Positions 22,984 to 31,792 are shown, counted from the first letter of the stretch. The stretch is 64,000 bases of DNA from Halarchaeum nitratireducens (GCF_014647155.1 NZ_BMOQ01000005.1:62001-126000); one strand, 5' to 3'. The notes: generated by a model not told the origin, from the letters alone. Numbers and translations are program-made.

Positions 22984-24915
22984 TCACCTCCGCGGCCTGA
23001 GTTGCGCGAGCTCGGTCGCGAGGTTCGTGGAGCCGGGCCCGGGGATGTCGGCGACGTAGTTCGTCCACGCGTCGGTGTCGAGGGGCCATCGAATCCGCGG
23101 ATACTCGGTCACCATCACGGGGGCGTCGAGGTAGATCCGTTCGACCGCGCGGCGCGCGAGGGCGTTGCGCCGTTCGCCGTCGGTCTCGCGGAGCGCGCGC
23201 TCGATGAGGTCGTTCGCGCTCGCGTGCGCGGCGAGCCCGTATCCCGTGGGGTTGTTCGCACGGACGGCGTCGTCGCCCGCGGGATCGGCGTTGTCGCCGT
23301 GAAAGAGCGAGTAGAGCGACGTGACGGCGAACGGCGAGAGGTCGCCGACGCTCAGCGGGTAGACGTCGAACGCCTCGCGGGCGTAGACGGCCTCGACCAT
23401 CGCGGTGAGGCTCAACACGGTTCGGGTCGCCGGGATCCCGAGCCGTCCGAGCGCCTCGATCCAGGCCGACGTCATCGCCGAACGCTCGGGCGAGCGCGAC
23501 GCCGGCGTGATGAGGAATTCGAGCGGACCGCCGAGCAGGTCCGGGATCGTCCGGCCGTCGACGCGGAGTTCGACGTCCGTGTCCGCGTCCGCGAGCGCGT
23601 CGGATCGCACCGGTCCGAAGGTGTAGTCGTGGCGCGCGCCGCGCTGGCTCGCGCGGACGCCCGTGAGACTCCCGGGGTACGACCGGCCCGCGTACGTCCC
23701 GGGTTCGCCCGTGATCGGTTCGCCGCTCGTGAGGAAGTCGCGGACGGCCGCGACGTCGAGGGCGGCGCCGTCGTCGCGCCCGCGATAGGCGTAGGCCTCC
23801 GTGGCGGGGTCGGCGAGGACCGCGGCGTCCGCGTCCGTCTCCGGGCGGACGGCGGTGTATCCCGGCGGGACGACGAAGTCGCCACGCGTGACGTAGCCGT
23901 CGTGGAGTTCGGTGACGTAGTGGTAGTCGTCGAAGGCGAAGGCGAGCGCCTGCCGGAAGAGGAGGTCGTCGAGCGGTTCGCGCCGGAGGTTGAAGCCGTA
24001 GTAGCCGTAGCCGGTCGCGGACCCCTCGACGAGCGTCTTGTCGGCCGCAGACTCGATCTCCGGGAGGGAGGCGGTGGCGGCCGTCCGGTAGATCGCGTCG
24101 ATCTCGTCGTCGAGGAACGCGCGCTGGAGGGCGGCGTCGGAGCCGTACACGCGGACGCGGAGCTCGTCGAGGAACGGTCCGCCCGCGTCGAGGACGTCGT
24201 GGTCGCGGCGCCAGTCGAGCGAGGAGAGGACGTACTCGTCCGAATCGCGGAAGGCGAGCGACGCGGACGTGTCGGGGTCGTAGGTGGTGACGCGCCCGGG
24301 GCCGAGACCGACGGGGCCGCCGCGTTCCGAGGAGCGGTAGCGGCGGTAGTCGTCGACGTCGCTCCAGACGTGCTCGGGGAGGATCGGGAGCGCGAGCGTG
24401 CTGCTCGCGTACGTCCCGACGGGCTCGGAGAGGCGGAGACGGACGTCCCAGTCGTCGGGCGCGCGCTCGACGGCGGTGATCGCGGAGACGACCGGGAGAT
24501 AACGCGCCGGGCGCTGTCGGCGGAGGTAGCGGTAGGTGAACAGGACGTCCGCGACGGTGAGCGGCGTCCCGTCGGTGAACGTGAGACCGTCGCGGACCGC
24601 GACGTCGATGGCGGGACGGGCGTCGGCGCCGTCCGCGCCCGTGATCCGCCAGTCAGTGAAGACGTTCGGGCGGACGTCGAACGTCACGGGATCGACCACG
24701 GTGCCGCTCTCGTACACCAGATCGAGGAGGATCCACGAGTGCGAGGAGGCGGTGGCGAGCGGGTTCAGGCCGGCGAACGATCCGCTCGTCCCGAGCGCGA
24801 ACGTCGCTGCCGATGACGTCGCGTCGTCGCCGAAACAGCCGGCGAGGGAGAACGTCGCCGCGCCCGCGCCGGCCGCGAGGAACCGGCGTCGCGTCGGAGC
24901 CGCCCCATCGACCAT
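22984..24915 (-). CDS. ABC transporter solute-binding lipoprotein (family 5)
   Basis: A 643-aa extracytoplasmic binding protein of the peptide/nickel (SBP_bac_5) family. It starts with a twin-arginine signal (Arg-Arg-Arg-Phe-Leu-Ala-Ala-Gly) and a lipobox Leu-Ala-Gly-Cys at about residues 21-24, as usual for haloarchaeal Tat lipoproteins. Family segments such as Leu-Asp-Leu-Val-Tyr-Glu-Ser, Val-Arg-Asp-Gly-Leu-Thr-Phe-Thr-Asp-Gly-Thr-Pro-Leu and a Tyr-Tyr-Gly-Phe-Asn-Leu-Arg-Arg region are present. It is first in the operon and would deliver peptides or similar solutes to the permeases. ATG 24915 excludes a spurious upstream extension. Confidence 0.88.
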   Translation of the reverse strand: MVDGAAPTRRRFLAAGAGAATFSLAGCFGDDATSSAATFALGTSGSFAGLNPLATASSHSWILLDLVYESGTVVDPVTFDVRPNVFTDWRITGADGADARPAIDVAVRDGLTFTDGTPLTVADVLFTYRYLRRQRPARYLPVVSAITAVERAPDDWDVRLRLSEPVGTYASSTLALPILPEHVWSDVDDYRRYRSSERGGPVGLGPGRVTTYDPDTSASLAFRDSDEYVLSSLDWRRDHDVLDAGGPFLDELRVRVYGSDAALQRAFLDDEIDAIYRTAATASLPEIESAADKTLVEGSATGYGYYGFNLRREPLDDLLFRQALAFAFDDYHYVTELHDGYVTRGDFVVPPGYTAVRPETDADAAVLADPATEAYAYRGRDDGAALDVAAVRDFLTSGEPITGEPGTYAGRSYPGSLTGVRASQRGARHDYTFGPVRSDALADADTDVELRVDGRTIPDLLGGPLEFLITPASRSPERSAMTSAWIEALGRLGIPATRTVLSLTAMVEAVYAREAFDVYPLSVGDLSPFAVTSLYSLFHGDNADPAGDDAVRANNPTGYGLAAHASANDLIERALRETDGERRNALARRAVERIYLDAPVMVTEYPRIRWPLDTDAWTNYVADIPGPGSTNLATELAQLRPRR

Positions 24916-25055
24916 GTTCCTACAACACGACCCCCTCGGGATATAAACGTCGCGTCGACGCTGGCGGGGGAGGCGGGTCACGCGCGGTGGCCGAAGCGGC
25001 GAGCGTCGCACACGAAGTCACGGTTAACCCCGGTGCGCCCGAAGTTGACGACGCC

Positions 25056-25736
25056 ATGACGTCCGTACTGTTCGTCGTTAGCGAGGAGGGATATTGGGGC
25101 GAAGAGTGTATCGAGCCGCTCACGACGCTCGACGAGCGCGGCGCCGAGATCACGGTGGCGACGCCGACCGGGAACCCGCCGGTCGTCGACGAGCGTTCGG
25201 TCGACCCGGAGAACGTCGGCGAGGAGACCGCCGCGTGGGTGACGGAGGTCGACGAGACCGACGAGCGCCTGAACGATCCCGAGCCGATCGCGGCGGTCGA
25301 GGCGGCCGACTACGACGCGGTCGTCTTCCCCGGCGGCCACGGCACCGCGTGGGACGTGAATCAGGACCGCGACGCGAGACGCCTCCTCCGTGAGCAGGTC
25401 GCGGGCGGGGACGGGAAGGCGCTCGTCGTCTGCCACGCCGTCGGCATCCTCGCGTTCGCGCGCGACGCCGACGGCGACTTCGTCGTGGCCGGCCGCGACG
25501 TCACCGGCTTCCCGAACGAGTGGGAGGAGGGAATCGTCGACGAGCACGACCTGATGCCGGACGGCCGCAAGCTCCCCTACTGGGTCGAGGACGAGGTCGT
25601 CGCGGCCGGCGCGAACTGGGACGCCGAACTCGACGCCGACACCTCGGTCACCGTCGACGGCGACCTCGTGACCGCGCGCGGCCCGGAGTCCTCCGCCGAC
25701 GCCGCCGCGACCTTCGCGGACGAACTCGGTCTCTGA
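25056..25736 (+). CDS. DJ-1/PfpI family protein (Hsp31-like)
   Basis: A 226-aa protein of the class I glutamine-amidotransferase-like superfamily. The nucleophile elbow is Val-Val-Cys-His-Ala-Val-Gly (about 128-134), the acidic partner is the early Glu in Glu-Glu-Gly-Tyr-Trp-Gly-Glu-Glu, and Val-Phe-Pro-Gly-Gly-His-Gly-Thr-Ala-Trp-Asp (about 89-99) is a hallmark. Related proteins act as glyoxalase III, deglycase or chaperone in the cytoplasm. A longer frame upstream is ignored because the family begins at Met-Thr-Ser-Val-Leu-Phe-Val-Val. Single gene, convergent with nothing; the tRNA follows. Confidence 0.82.
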   Translation: MTSVLFVVSEEGYWGEECIEPLTTLDERGAEITVATPTGNPPVVDERSVDPENVGEETAAWVTEVDETDERLNDPEPIAAVEAADYDAVVFPGGHGTAWDVNQDRDARRLLREQVAGGDGKALVVCHAVGILAFARDADGDFVVAGRDVTGFPNEWEEGIVDEHDLMPDGRKLPYWVEDEVVAAGANWDAELDADTSVTVDGDLVTARGPESSADAAATFADELGL

Positions 25737-25806
25737 GGGAGAGAAAAACCCGCACACGGCACCGGGCTTCGCAAGCCTTATCCGCAGGAGGGCGTTACGA
25801 AGAATC

Positions 25807-25881
25807 AGCGGGTTGGGATAGCCAGGAGATTCCGCCGGGCTCATAACCCGGAGATCGGTAGTTCAAATCTACCACCCGCTA
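25807..25881 (+). tRNA. initiator tRNA-Met (CAU)
   Basis: A 75-nt cloverleaf. The acceptor stem pairs 25807-25813 with 25874-25880, and the discriminator is A25881. The anticodon CAT is at 25842-25844 in a loop closed by a stem with three consecutive G-C pairs, and position 1 is A paired with U72; both features point to the initiator rather than elongator tRNA. T-arm GGTAG-TTCAAAT-CTACC is perfect. CCA is not encoded. A TATA-like CCTTAT lies about 30 bases upstream (25777-25782). Confidence 0.95.
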
Positions 25882-25982
25882 TCTCCGTTCTCTGATTCGT
25901 CGTTCCCCGAATCGGTCTCGTCCCTCACTCGCGAAGTCACCGACTCGTCGCCGCGATGAGCGGCGAGGATCGCACGGGCGTT

Positions 25983-26255
25983 CTACTCGATCGTCAGCGA
26001 CGTCTGCGACTCGGTGACGACCGTGACGTCCTCGGCGTCGACGGTCTCGACGTCGAGCCAGTGGGGGACGTAGTTTCGCTTCTCGTAGTCCTCGAGCTCG
26101 TCCCGCTCACCCATGACGCACCAGAGCTGGACGCGTTCGGGGCCGTGCCAGTCGCCGTTTCGGGTGACGCCGAAGAGGACCTTCTCCGCGCCGTCGTGCT
26201 CAATGACCGCGCCGTTGCGCACGCCGGGATCCCCGTGGATGATGAGCCGCTTCAT
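25983..26255 (-). CDS. HAH_0734-family small protein
   Basis: A 90-aa protein conserved in haloarchaea. It opens with Met-Lys-Arg-Leu-Ile-Ile-His-Gly-Asp-Pro-Gly, has Gly-Asp-Trp-His-Gly-Pro-Glu-Arg-Val-Gln-Leu-Trp-Cys in the middle, and Lys-Arg-Asn-Tyr-x-Pro-His-Trp-Leu before an acidic end. No enzyme motif is evident and the function is unknown. Located between the tRNA-Met gene and a membrane protein on the same strand; probably monocistronic. Confidence 0.8.
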   Translation of the reverse strand: MKRLIIHGDPGVRNGAVIEHDGAEKVLFGVTRNGDWHGPERVQLWCVMGERDELEDYEKRNYVPHWLDVETVDAEDVTVVTESQTSLTIE

Positions 26256-26303
26256 GCGCGCCGGTTCAGCGGGCCGCCGATTAAAGCCATCGCACTGGTG
26301 GCG

Positions 26304-27272
26304 CTATCGCTCGTGGCGGGCGATGGCGACGTGGACCCCGATGCCGACGAGCGAGACGAGGAGGGCGAACGGCACGGCGAGTGTGAGGAAGAAGGGGTGG
26401 AGGGTGCCTGCGACTACACTGCCGGTCGCGGGATAGGTCGTGAGGGCCGCGACGACGCCGACGGAGAGGGCGACGGCGAGCGCGCTCGCGCGCACCGTCC
26501 GTCGGTCGTCGCGGACGAGTCTGACGCCGCCGGAGGCGACGAGACCGAACGGGGCGCCGAAGAGGAGCGCGTAGACGCCGCCCACGCCGACCGTCGGGAG
26601 ACCGTAGGCGGCGAGGACGGCGAGTTCCGCGCGGACGCCCGGGAGTGTCGCGCCCGCGGACGCGAACGTCACGAGGCCGGGGGAGACGCCGGCGTCGCCC
26701 GCGCCGGTCGAGTCGTTCCAGCGGAGCGTCGCGCCGCCGTCCGCGACGGCCATCGCGTCCGGGCGATCGACGACCCGGTAGCCCGCGGGCGCGTCGACGG
26801 TCACGTCCGCGTCGCCCGGGTAGTAGTCGTTGGTGTAGTCGGCGAACGGCGCGAAGAGAACCCCGCCGCCCGCCTCATGGACGACGCCGTCGAGACGATA
26901 CGTGACGACGAGCGTGTCGTTCTCGACGTGCGAGGCGAGAGCGTGGGTGTCGCGGCCGAACCGATGGTCGAATTGGGCGGCGATGACGGCCCTGCGGCGG
27001 CTCTCGTTCGCTCGGAGGGCATCGGCGGCGTCGGGGTCGGTGAGCGTCGCGCGTTCGGTCCAGACGCTCGACCCGTTCGCGGCGACGGCGACGTTCACGG
27101 TGACGTCGGTCGTCTCCGTGGGCGGACCGGTCCCGGGCGCACGCGCGTCACCGCCGAACCCGTCGAAGCCCGAGACGGGCTGTGGCGGTGGGCGCGCAGC
27201 GGCGGGCGTCACGACGACGGCGAGCACCGCGACGAGGAGGACACAACCGAGGAGAGCGCGGCGGCGGACCAT
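26304..27272 (-). CDS. secreted/membrane haloarchaeal protein
   Basis: A 322-aa protein with a signal peptide (about 1-27, ending Ala-Ala-Ala), a beta-rich extracytoplasmic domain with several Asn-Gly-Ser/Asn-Asp-Thr sequons, and three transmembrane helices in the last third (about 220-240, 257-275, 290-315) followed by a short basic tail. The topology resembles membrane-anchored sensors or DUF2207-like proteins, but no specific family is confirmed. ATG 27272 is chosen because upstream sequence lacks coding character. It diverges from the rpl44e cluster. Confidence 0.7.
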   Translation of the reverse strand: MVRRRALLGCVLLVAVLAVVVTPAAARPPPQPVSGFDGFGGDARAPGTGPPTETTDVTVNVAVAANGSSVWTERATLTDPDAADALRANESRRRAVIAAQFDHRFGRDTHALASHVENDTLVVTYRLDGVVHEAGGGVLFAPFADYTNDYYPGDADVTVDAPAGYRVVDRPDAMAVADGGATLRWNDSTGAGDAGVSPGLVTFASAGATLPGVRAELAVLAAYGLPTVGVGGVYALLFGAPFGLVASGGVRLVRDDRRTVRASALAVALSVGVVAALTTYPATGSVVAGTLHPFFLTLAVPFALLVSLVGIGVHVAIARHER

Positions 27273-27407
27273 ACCGAGCGGTGTGTCAGCCGACGGCAAA
27301 TAACTACGGCCGTGTGAAGCGACGGCCACACCGTCGCGTGGTCGGGGGCGAACCGTGTCCATTTTAAGCGTCGGAGTCGAACCGAGGGACAACAGAGCTG
27401 ATTCGCT

Positions 27408-27692
27408 ATGGAGATGCCACGACGCTTCAACACCTACTGTCCGCACTGCCACGAACACCACGAGCACGAGGTCGAGAAGGTCCGTTCGGGCCGCACCTCG
27501 GGCATGACCAAGGTCCAGGGCCGCCAGCGCGAGCGCCAGACCTCCCGCATCGGGAACTCCGGGAAGTTCTCGAAGGTGCCGGGTGGGGACAAGCCCACGA
27601 AGAAGACGGACCTCAAGTACCGCTGCAGCGAGTGTGGCAACGCCCACCTCCGCGAGGGATGGCGCGCCGGCAAGCTGGAGTTCCAGGAGTAA
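27408..27692 (+). CDS. rpl44e: 50S ribosomal protein L44e
   Basis: A 94-aa ribosomal protein with the family start [10 protein letters not shown]-x-Cys, a basic Lys/Arg-rich centre, and a second zinc pair Cys-x-x-Cys at about 75-78, together forming the L44e zinc site. It binds 23S rRNA near the E site. First gene of a five-gene archaeal cluster (L44e, S27e, eIF2alpha, Nop10, PAC2). A TATA-like TTTTAAG at about 27362-27368 drives it, with about 40 bases of leader. Confidence 0.95.
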   Translation: MEMPRRFNTYCPHCHEHHEHEVEKVRSGRTSGMTKVQGRQRERQTSRIGNSGKFSKVPGGDKPTKKTDLKYRCSECGNAHLREGWRAGKLEFQE

Positions 27693-27694
27693 CG

Positions 27695-27868
27695 ATGTCC
27701 GGGAACTTCTTCCGCGTCCGCTGTCCGGATTGTGAGAACGAACAGGTCGTCTTCGAGAAGGCCTCCTCGACGGTCGCGTGCGCCGTCTGCGGGACGACGC
27801 TCGCGCGCCCGACCGGCGGGAAGGCAACCATCGAAGCCGAGGTCACGGAGACCGTCGAGGCCCGATGA
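27695..27868 (+). CDS. rps27e: 30S ribosomal protein S27e
   Basis: A 57-aa zinc-ribbon ribosomal protein with Cys-Pro-Asp-Cys (10-13) and Cys-Ala-Val-Cys (29-32) pairs and the typical Asn-Glu-Gln-Val-Val-Phe between them, ending in a short acidic tail. It starts 2 bases after the L44e stop and overlaps the eIF2alpha start by ATGA, so all three are co-translated. Component of the small subunit. Confidence 0.95.
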   Translation: MSGNFFRVRCPDCENEQVVFEKASSTVACAVCGTTLARPTGGKATIEAEVTETVEAR

Positions 27869-28671
27869 AGTACGAGGGCTGGCCCGAGCCCGGCGAACTC
27901 GTCGTCGGGAAGGTCGACGAGATCGAGGACTTCGGCGTCTTCGTCGACTTGGAGGAGTACCGCGATAAGCGCGGGCTGGTCCACATCAGCGAGGTCGCAT
28001 CCGGCTGGATCAAGAACGTTCGGGACCACGTCCGCGAGGACCAAACGGTCGTCGCCAAGGTCCTCGACGTCGACACGTCGTCCAAGCAGATCGACCTCTC
28101 GATCAAGGACGTCAACGACCACCAGCGCTCCGACGCGATCCAGGAGTGGAAGAACGAACAGAAGGCCGACAAGTGGATGGAGCTGGCCTTCGGCGAGGAG
28201 ATGGCGGACGATCGCTTCCGTGCGGTCGCCAACGAACTCGTCGCCGAGTTCGGGTCGCTCTATGACGGCTTCGAGCAGGCCGCCATCCACGGCGAGGAGG
28301 CCCTGGAGCCGTGCGACCTCGACGACGACGACGTCGACGCGATCGTCAGCACGGCGCGCGAGAACGTCTCCGTTCCGTACGTCACGGTGACGGGGTACGT
28401 GCACCTCGAATCGCCGTCGCCGGCCGGCGTCGACGACATCAAGTCCGCGCTCCGGGCCGCGGAGGGCGACGCGGACAGCGTCCCCGACGAGGCCGAACTC
28501 GAAGTGACGTACGTCGGCGCGCCCGAGTACCGCGTGCGCGTCGAAGCGCCGAACTACAAGACGGCGGAGACGGAGCTCGAGGCCGCCGCCGGGCGCGCGA
28601 CCGAGGACGTCGAAGCGCACGGCGGGACGGGCGAGTTCCACCGCGAGCGGCAACTCGAAGAAGAGGCGTAG
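27865..28671 (+). CDS. tif2a: translation initiation factor 2, alpha subunit
   Basis: A 268-aa protein with an N-terminal S1 RNA-binding domain (about 9-82; [13 protein letters not shown] and His-Ile-Ser-Glu-Val), a helical middle domain and an alpha-beta C-terminal domain that contacts eIF2gamma. It brings initiator tRNA-Met to the small subunit as part of aIF2. The end is unusually acidic, as expected in a halophile. ATG 27865 overlaps the S27e stop. Confidence 0.93.
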   Translation: MKYEGWPEPGELVVGKVDEIEDFGVFVDLEEYRDKRGLVHISEVASGWIKNVRDHVREDQTVVAKVLDVDTSSKQIDLSIKDVNDHQRSDAIQEWKNEQKADKWMELAFGEEMADDRFRAVANELVAEFGSLYDGFEQAAIHGEEALEPCDLDDDDVDAIVSTARENVSVPYVTVTGYVHLESPSPAGVDDIKSALRAAEGDADSVPDEAELEVTYVGAPEYRVRVEAPNYKTAETELEAAAGRATEDVEAHGGTGEFHRERQLEEEA

Positions 28672-28675
28672 GGCC

Positions 28676-28846
28676 GTGCACGCGGACATCCGTCTCTGCC
28701 GCGCGCACGAACGCCCCGTCTACACCCTTTCTGAGACGTGTCCGGAGTGCGGCGAGCGGACGGAGAACTCGGCGCCCGCGCCGTTCGATCCCGACGACCC
28801 GTACGGCGAGTACCGACGCAAACTTAAGCGCCGCGCACGCGAGTAA
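28676..28846 (+). CDS. nop10: H/ACA ribonucleoprotein subunit Nop10
   Basis: A 56-aa protein starting at GTG 28676, four bases after the eIF2alpha stop. Features are an N-terminal Cys8 and a Cys-Pro-Glu-Cys pair (23-26; archaeal Nop10 binds zinc), Tyr-Thr-Leu-Ser-Glu-x-Cys-Pro, Pro-Ala-Pro-Phe-x-Pro-Asp-Asp-Pro-Tyr and a final basic helix Tyr-Arg-Arg-Lys-Leu-Lys-Arg-Arg. It is part of the box H/ACA pseudouridylation complex with Cbf5, Gar1 and L7Ae. The cluster position is standard. Confidence 0.93.
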   Translation: MHADIRLCRAHERPVYTLSETCPECGERTENSAPAPFDPDDPYGEYRRKLKRRARE

Positions 28847-28851
28847 GTCGC

Positions 28852-29607
28852 ATGGACGAAGTCGACATCGAGGTCGTCGCGGACGTCGAGTTGGACGACC
28901 CGGTCCTCATCGAGGGGCTCCCCGGGGTCGGCCACGTCGGGAAACTCGTCGCCGAACACCTCATCGAGGAGGGCGGGGGGACGCTCGTCCGCCGGGTGTT
29001 CTCGGAGGCGTTCCCGCCGCAGGTGACGGTCGACAAGGACGGTGTCGCCTCGCTGGCCGACGCGACGTTCCACGCGATCGAGACCGAGGGGCGTGACCTC
29101 CTCGTGCTCACCGGTGACCACCAGGCCGCCGACAACCGCGGACACTACCGACTGACGGACGCGTTCCTCGACGTCGCCGCCGACTTCGGCACCGAGGAGG
29201 TGTACGCGCTCGGCGGCGTGCCGACGGGCGAACTCGTCGAGGACCACGCGGTCGTGGGCGCGGTCTCGAACGACGAGCGCAAGGCGTCCCTCGAAGAGGT
29301 CGGCGTCGAGTTCCGAGCGGAGGAGCCCGCGGGTGGCATCGTCGGTACCTCCGGGCTGCTCGTCGGCCTCGGCGGCCGGCGCGGCTTCGACGCGGCGTGT
29401 CTGATGGGCGAGACGTCGGGCTACCTCGTCGACCCGAAGAGCGCGCGCGTCGTCCTCGAAACGCTCGAAGACCTCCTCGGGTTCGCGGTGGACTACGAGG
29501 CGCTCGACGAACGGGCCGACGAGATGGAGGACGTCGTCGAGCAGATGCAACAGATGGAGAGCGGGCCGAGCGCGGGCGGCGACGAGGACCTACGCTACAT
29601 CGGCTAA
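28852..29607 (+). CDS. PAC2-family proteasome assembly chaperone-like protein
   Basis: A 251-aa PAC2-family protein: Ile-Glu-Gly-Leu-Pro-Gly-Val-Gly-His-Val-Gly-Lys-Leu (20-32), Thr-Gly-Asp-His-Gln (88-92), Ala-Leu-Gly-Gly-Val-Pro-Thr-Gly (about 122-129), and Gly-Gly-Ile-Val-Gly-Thr-Ser-Gly-Leu-Leu (about 162-171). The eukaryotic relative helps assemble proteasome alpha rings; the archaeal role is not proven. It follows nop10 by 5 bases and ends the cluster. The C-terminus has a Met/Glu helix. Confidence 0.88.
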   Translation: MDEVDIEVVADVELDDPVLIEGLPGVGHVGKLVAEHLIEEGGGTLVRRVFSEAFPPQVTVDKDGVASLADATFHAIETEGRDLLVLTGDHQAADNRGHYRLTDAFLDVAADFGTEEVYALGGVPTGELVEDHAVVGAVSNDERKASLEEVGVEFRAEEPAGGIVGTSGLLVGLGGRRGFDAACLMGETSGYLVDPKSARVVLETLEDLLGFAVDYEALDERADEMEDVVEQMQQMESGPSAGGDEDLRYIG

Positions 29608-29699
29608 CGGGCGGTGTGCTCGGACCGCGGTGGGTCGGGACTCGCCGACCGTGGCGTCGAGTTCCGGGAGCGTAGGGAGTCGGGACCGGTCCGTCTTCG

Positions 29700-30482
29700 C
29701 TACGTGATGTCCGCGACCTCGTAGCGGGCGTCGGCGTCGCGCAGCGGGTCGGTGACGCGGCCGACGGTGTCGGCGGTGGCGACGACGACGACGTCGAGGC
29801 CGCGGCTGGTGGCCTCGGCGGCCACCTCGCCGACGGCGAACGTGACCGCGGGGGGGCGATCGACCTTTCGGAGGGCGACGACGGCCTCGACGCCGGCGGC
29901 GAGGACGAGGTCGACGTCGGCGATGGCGTCCCGGAGCGCATCGAGGTCGACGGCGTCGCTCCCGCCGGTTCGGACGGGCGGGAGTTGATAGACGGTGACG
30001 CGACCGGGCTCGAGGTCGATGATGCCCTCGAAGCCGGTGACGCCGACGTCGTCGCCGGCCGCGGCGTCGGTCGTGGCGACGCCGGAGGCCGATCCCTCGC
30101 CGCCCGGGTCGGCGTGGAGCAGGCCGTCGCGCATCGTGAGCGTGACCGCGTCGCCGGCGTCGACGTCGTCGAGGGCGATGGCGGCGTCCTCGTGAACGCT
30201 CCCGAGGACGTCCTCGGTGACGCGATCCGCGTAGCGCCGGACGTCGTCGGCGGTGCGCAACAGCCAGTCGACGCCCTCCTTGGTGACACGGTAGCGCGAG
30301 CGCCCCTCCTTCTCCACGAGGCCGTCGTCGACGAGGTCGCGGATGTACTCGCTGACGGCCTGCGTCGTGACGCCGACGGCGTCGGCGATCTCCCCTTGGC
30401 TGACCGCGGGCTGGCGGTCCGCGATCTCGACGAGCACGCGGAACCGCGTCGCGGTCCGTTTGTCCGCGAGGACGTCGGTCAT
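29700..30482 (-). CDS. winged-helix transcriptional regulator, haloarchaeal two-domain type
   Basis: A 260-aa protein. The N-terminal winged helix (about 10-72) has Val-Ser-Gln-Gly-Glu-Ile-Ala-Asp-Ala-Val-Gly-Val-Thr-Thr-Gln-Ala-Val-Ser as helix-turn-helix and Arg-Tyr-Arg-Val-Thr-Lys-Glu-Gly in the wing. The rest is an alpha/beta domain with repeated Val/Asp strands and no metal site visible. ATG 30482 is chosen; a leading ATG at 30509 adds nine residues. It diverges from the threonine-synthase-like gene with 83 bases between, so it might regulate it. Effector unknown. Confidence 0.78.
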   Translation of the reverse strand: MTDVLADKRTATRFRVLVEIADRQPAVSQGEIADAVGVTTQAVSEYIRDLVDDGLVEKEGRSRYRVTKEGVDWLLRTADDVRRYADRVTEDVLGSVHEDAAIALDDVDAGDAVTLTMRDGLLHADPGGEGSASGVATTDAAAGDDVGVTGFEGIIDLEPGRVTVYQLPPVRTGGSDAVDLDALRDAIADVDLVLAAGVEAVVALRKVDRPPAVTFAVGEVAAEATSRGLDVVVVATADTVGRVTDPLRDADARYEVADIT

Positions 30483-30565
30483 ACGCGACACCTCGGTGCT
30501 GGGCGTCAAAGAGCCACCGGTCCCGAAAGGCAGGGCTTAACGCGCGCGTCGTTCACGACTCAGGC

Positions 30566-31759
30566 ATGGAGACGAACCCGGCGTTCACGGGCGCGCGGTG
30601 TACGGCCTGCGACGCGACGGTCGACGGCGACGACGTGGCGGGACGCTGTCCGTCGTGCGGGGGCGTACTCGACGCGGCCTACGAGCTCGACGCGGTCGAT
30701 CTCGAACCGACGACGCTCGCGGCGCGCACGACCCGTTCGCAGTGGCGCTACCACGAGCTCCTCCCGTTCTCCCCCGAGGCGGCGGTGACGACGATGGAGG
30801 GCGGGACGCCGCTCGTGCCGGTGCCGTCGCTGGCCGAAGAACTCGGCGTCGCCGCCGTCTACGTGAAGGACGAGGGACGGAACCCGACGGGAACGATCGA
30901 CGATCGGGGGCAGTCGGTGGCGGTGACGGCGGCGAAGCGCGCCGGCGCGAGCGACGTGGCGCTCGCCTCGACGGGCGACGACGGGCAGTCCGCGGCGGCG
31001 TACGCGGCCCGCGCCGGCCTCGACAGCCACACGTTCGTCCCGTCGCGCGCGACCTTCACGAACAAGGCGATGGTGAACGTTCACGGCGGGGACATGTCGG
31101 TCGTCGAGGGACGCATCGACGCCGCGGCGTCGGCGTTCGCGGACGCGGTCGCCGAGCACGACGAGTGGCACCCCGTACAGGCGCTCTCGACACCGTACCC
31201 CCACGAGGGGCTGAAGACGGCGTACGTCGAGATCGCCGAGGCACTCGACTGGGAGACGCCGGATCGCGTGATCCACCCGACCGGCCGCGGCGCCGGACTC
31301 CACGCCTTTCGCAAGGCCGCGCGCGAACTCGACGCGCTCGGACTCGCGTCGGGGACGCCGAAGCTCTACGCCGCGCAGGCCGAGGGGTGTGCCCCGATCG
31401 TCCGCGCGTTCGAGGAGGGCCGCGAGGCGTACGAGCCGTGGGACGCCCCGGACACCATCTGCGGACGCATCGAGATCCCCGACCCCGCGGGTGGGAACCT
31501 CGCGCTCGACGCGATCCGCGAGACGGGCGGTGGGGCCGTCGCGGCGCCCGACCCCGAGACGCTGGAGGGGGCGACGTCACTCGCGGGGACCGCCGGACTC
31601 GAACTCTCCGCGTCGAGCGGGACCGCGGTCGCGGCCGCTTACGCGCTCGCCGAACGCGGCGAGCTCGACGCCGATGACACGCTCGTCCTCGTCAACGCGG
31701 GAGCGGGGAGCAAGGACGACGACGTCCTGCGCTCGCACCTGATGAGCAAGGGGATCTAG
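30566..31759 (+). CDS. threonine-synthase-like protein without the PLP lysine
   Basis: A 397-aa protein of the threonine synthase branch of PLP fold type II: N-terminal zinc ribbon (Cys12-x-x-Cys15, Cys28-x-x-Cys31), Leu-Pro-Phe-Ser and Glu-Gly-Gly-Thr-Pro-Leu before the catalytic domain. The usual Asn-Pro-Thr-Gly-Ser-Phe-Lys-Asp-Arg-Gly reads Asn-Pro-Thr-Gly-Thr-Ile-Asp-Asp-Arg-Gly (106-115), so the Schiff-base Lys is Asp112. It can hardly be an active PLP enzyme of this class. The phosphate loop region (Ser-Thr-Gly-Asp-Asp-Gly-Gln-Ser) is also altered from the usual Gly-Asn-Thr. TTAACG at about 30537 suggests a leaderless start at ATG 30566. Role unknown. Confidence 0.85.
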   Translation: METNPAFTGARCTACDATVDGDDVAGRCPSCGGVLDAAYELDAVDLEPTTLAARTTRSQWRYHELLPFSPEAAVTTMEGGTPLVPVPSLAEELGVAAVYVKDEGRNPTGTIDDRGQSVAVTAAKRAGASDVALASTGDDGQSAAAYAARAGLDSHTFVPSRATFTNKAMVNVHGGDMSVVEGRIDAAASAFADAVAEHDEWHPVQALSTPYPHEGLKTAYVEIAEALDWETPDRVIHPTGRGAGLHAFRKAARELDALGLASGTPKLYAAQAEGCAPIVRAFEEGREAYEPWDAPDTICGRIEIPDPAGGNLALDAIRETGGGAVAAPDPETLEGATSLAGTAGLELSASSGTAVAAAYALAERGELDADDTLVLVNAGAGSKDDDVLRSHLMSKGI

Positions 31760-31778
31760 CGGACGGCAACCCTAAGTC

Positions 31779-31792
31779 TTAGACGCATCTAA
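31779..31792. promoter_or_regulatory. TTAGA-N4-TCTAA palindrome, likely DtxR operator
   Basis: A perfect 14-base palindrome (TTAGA, four bases, TCTAA) 12 bases before the ATG of the DtxR-family gene. Metal-dependent haloarchaeal regulators of this family bind TTAGG-like inverted repeats, so this is a likely autoregulatory operator. It overlaps the expected transcription start, which would block the polymerase when bound. Confidence 0.6.

Noticed and set aside
25807-25881. tRNA-Met as attachment site of the provirus
   Set aside because: The temperate pleolipovirus SNJ2 uses tRNA-Met, but this gene is 9 kb from the element and no copy of its 3' end is seen at either provisional border.
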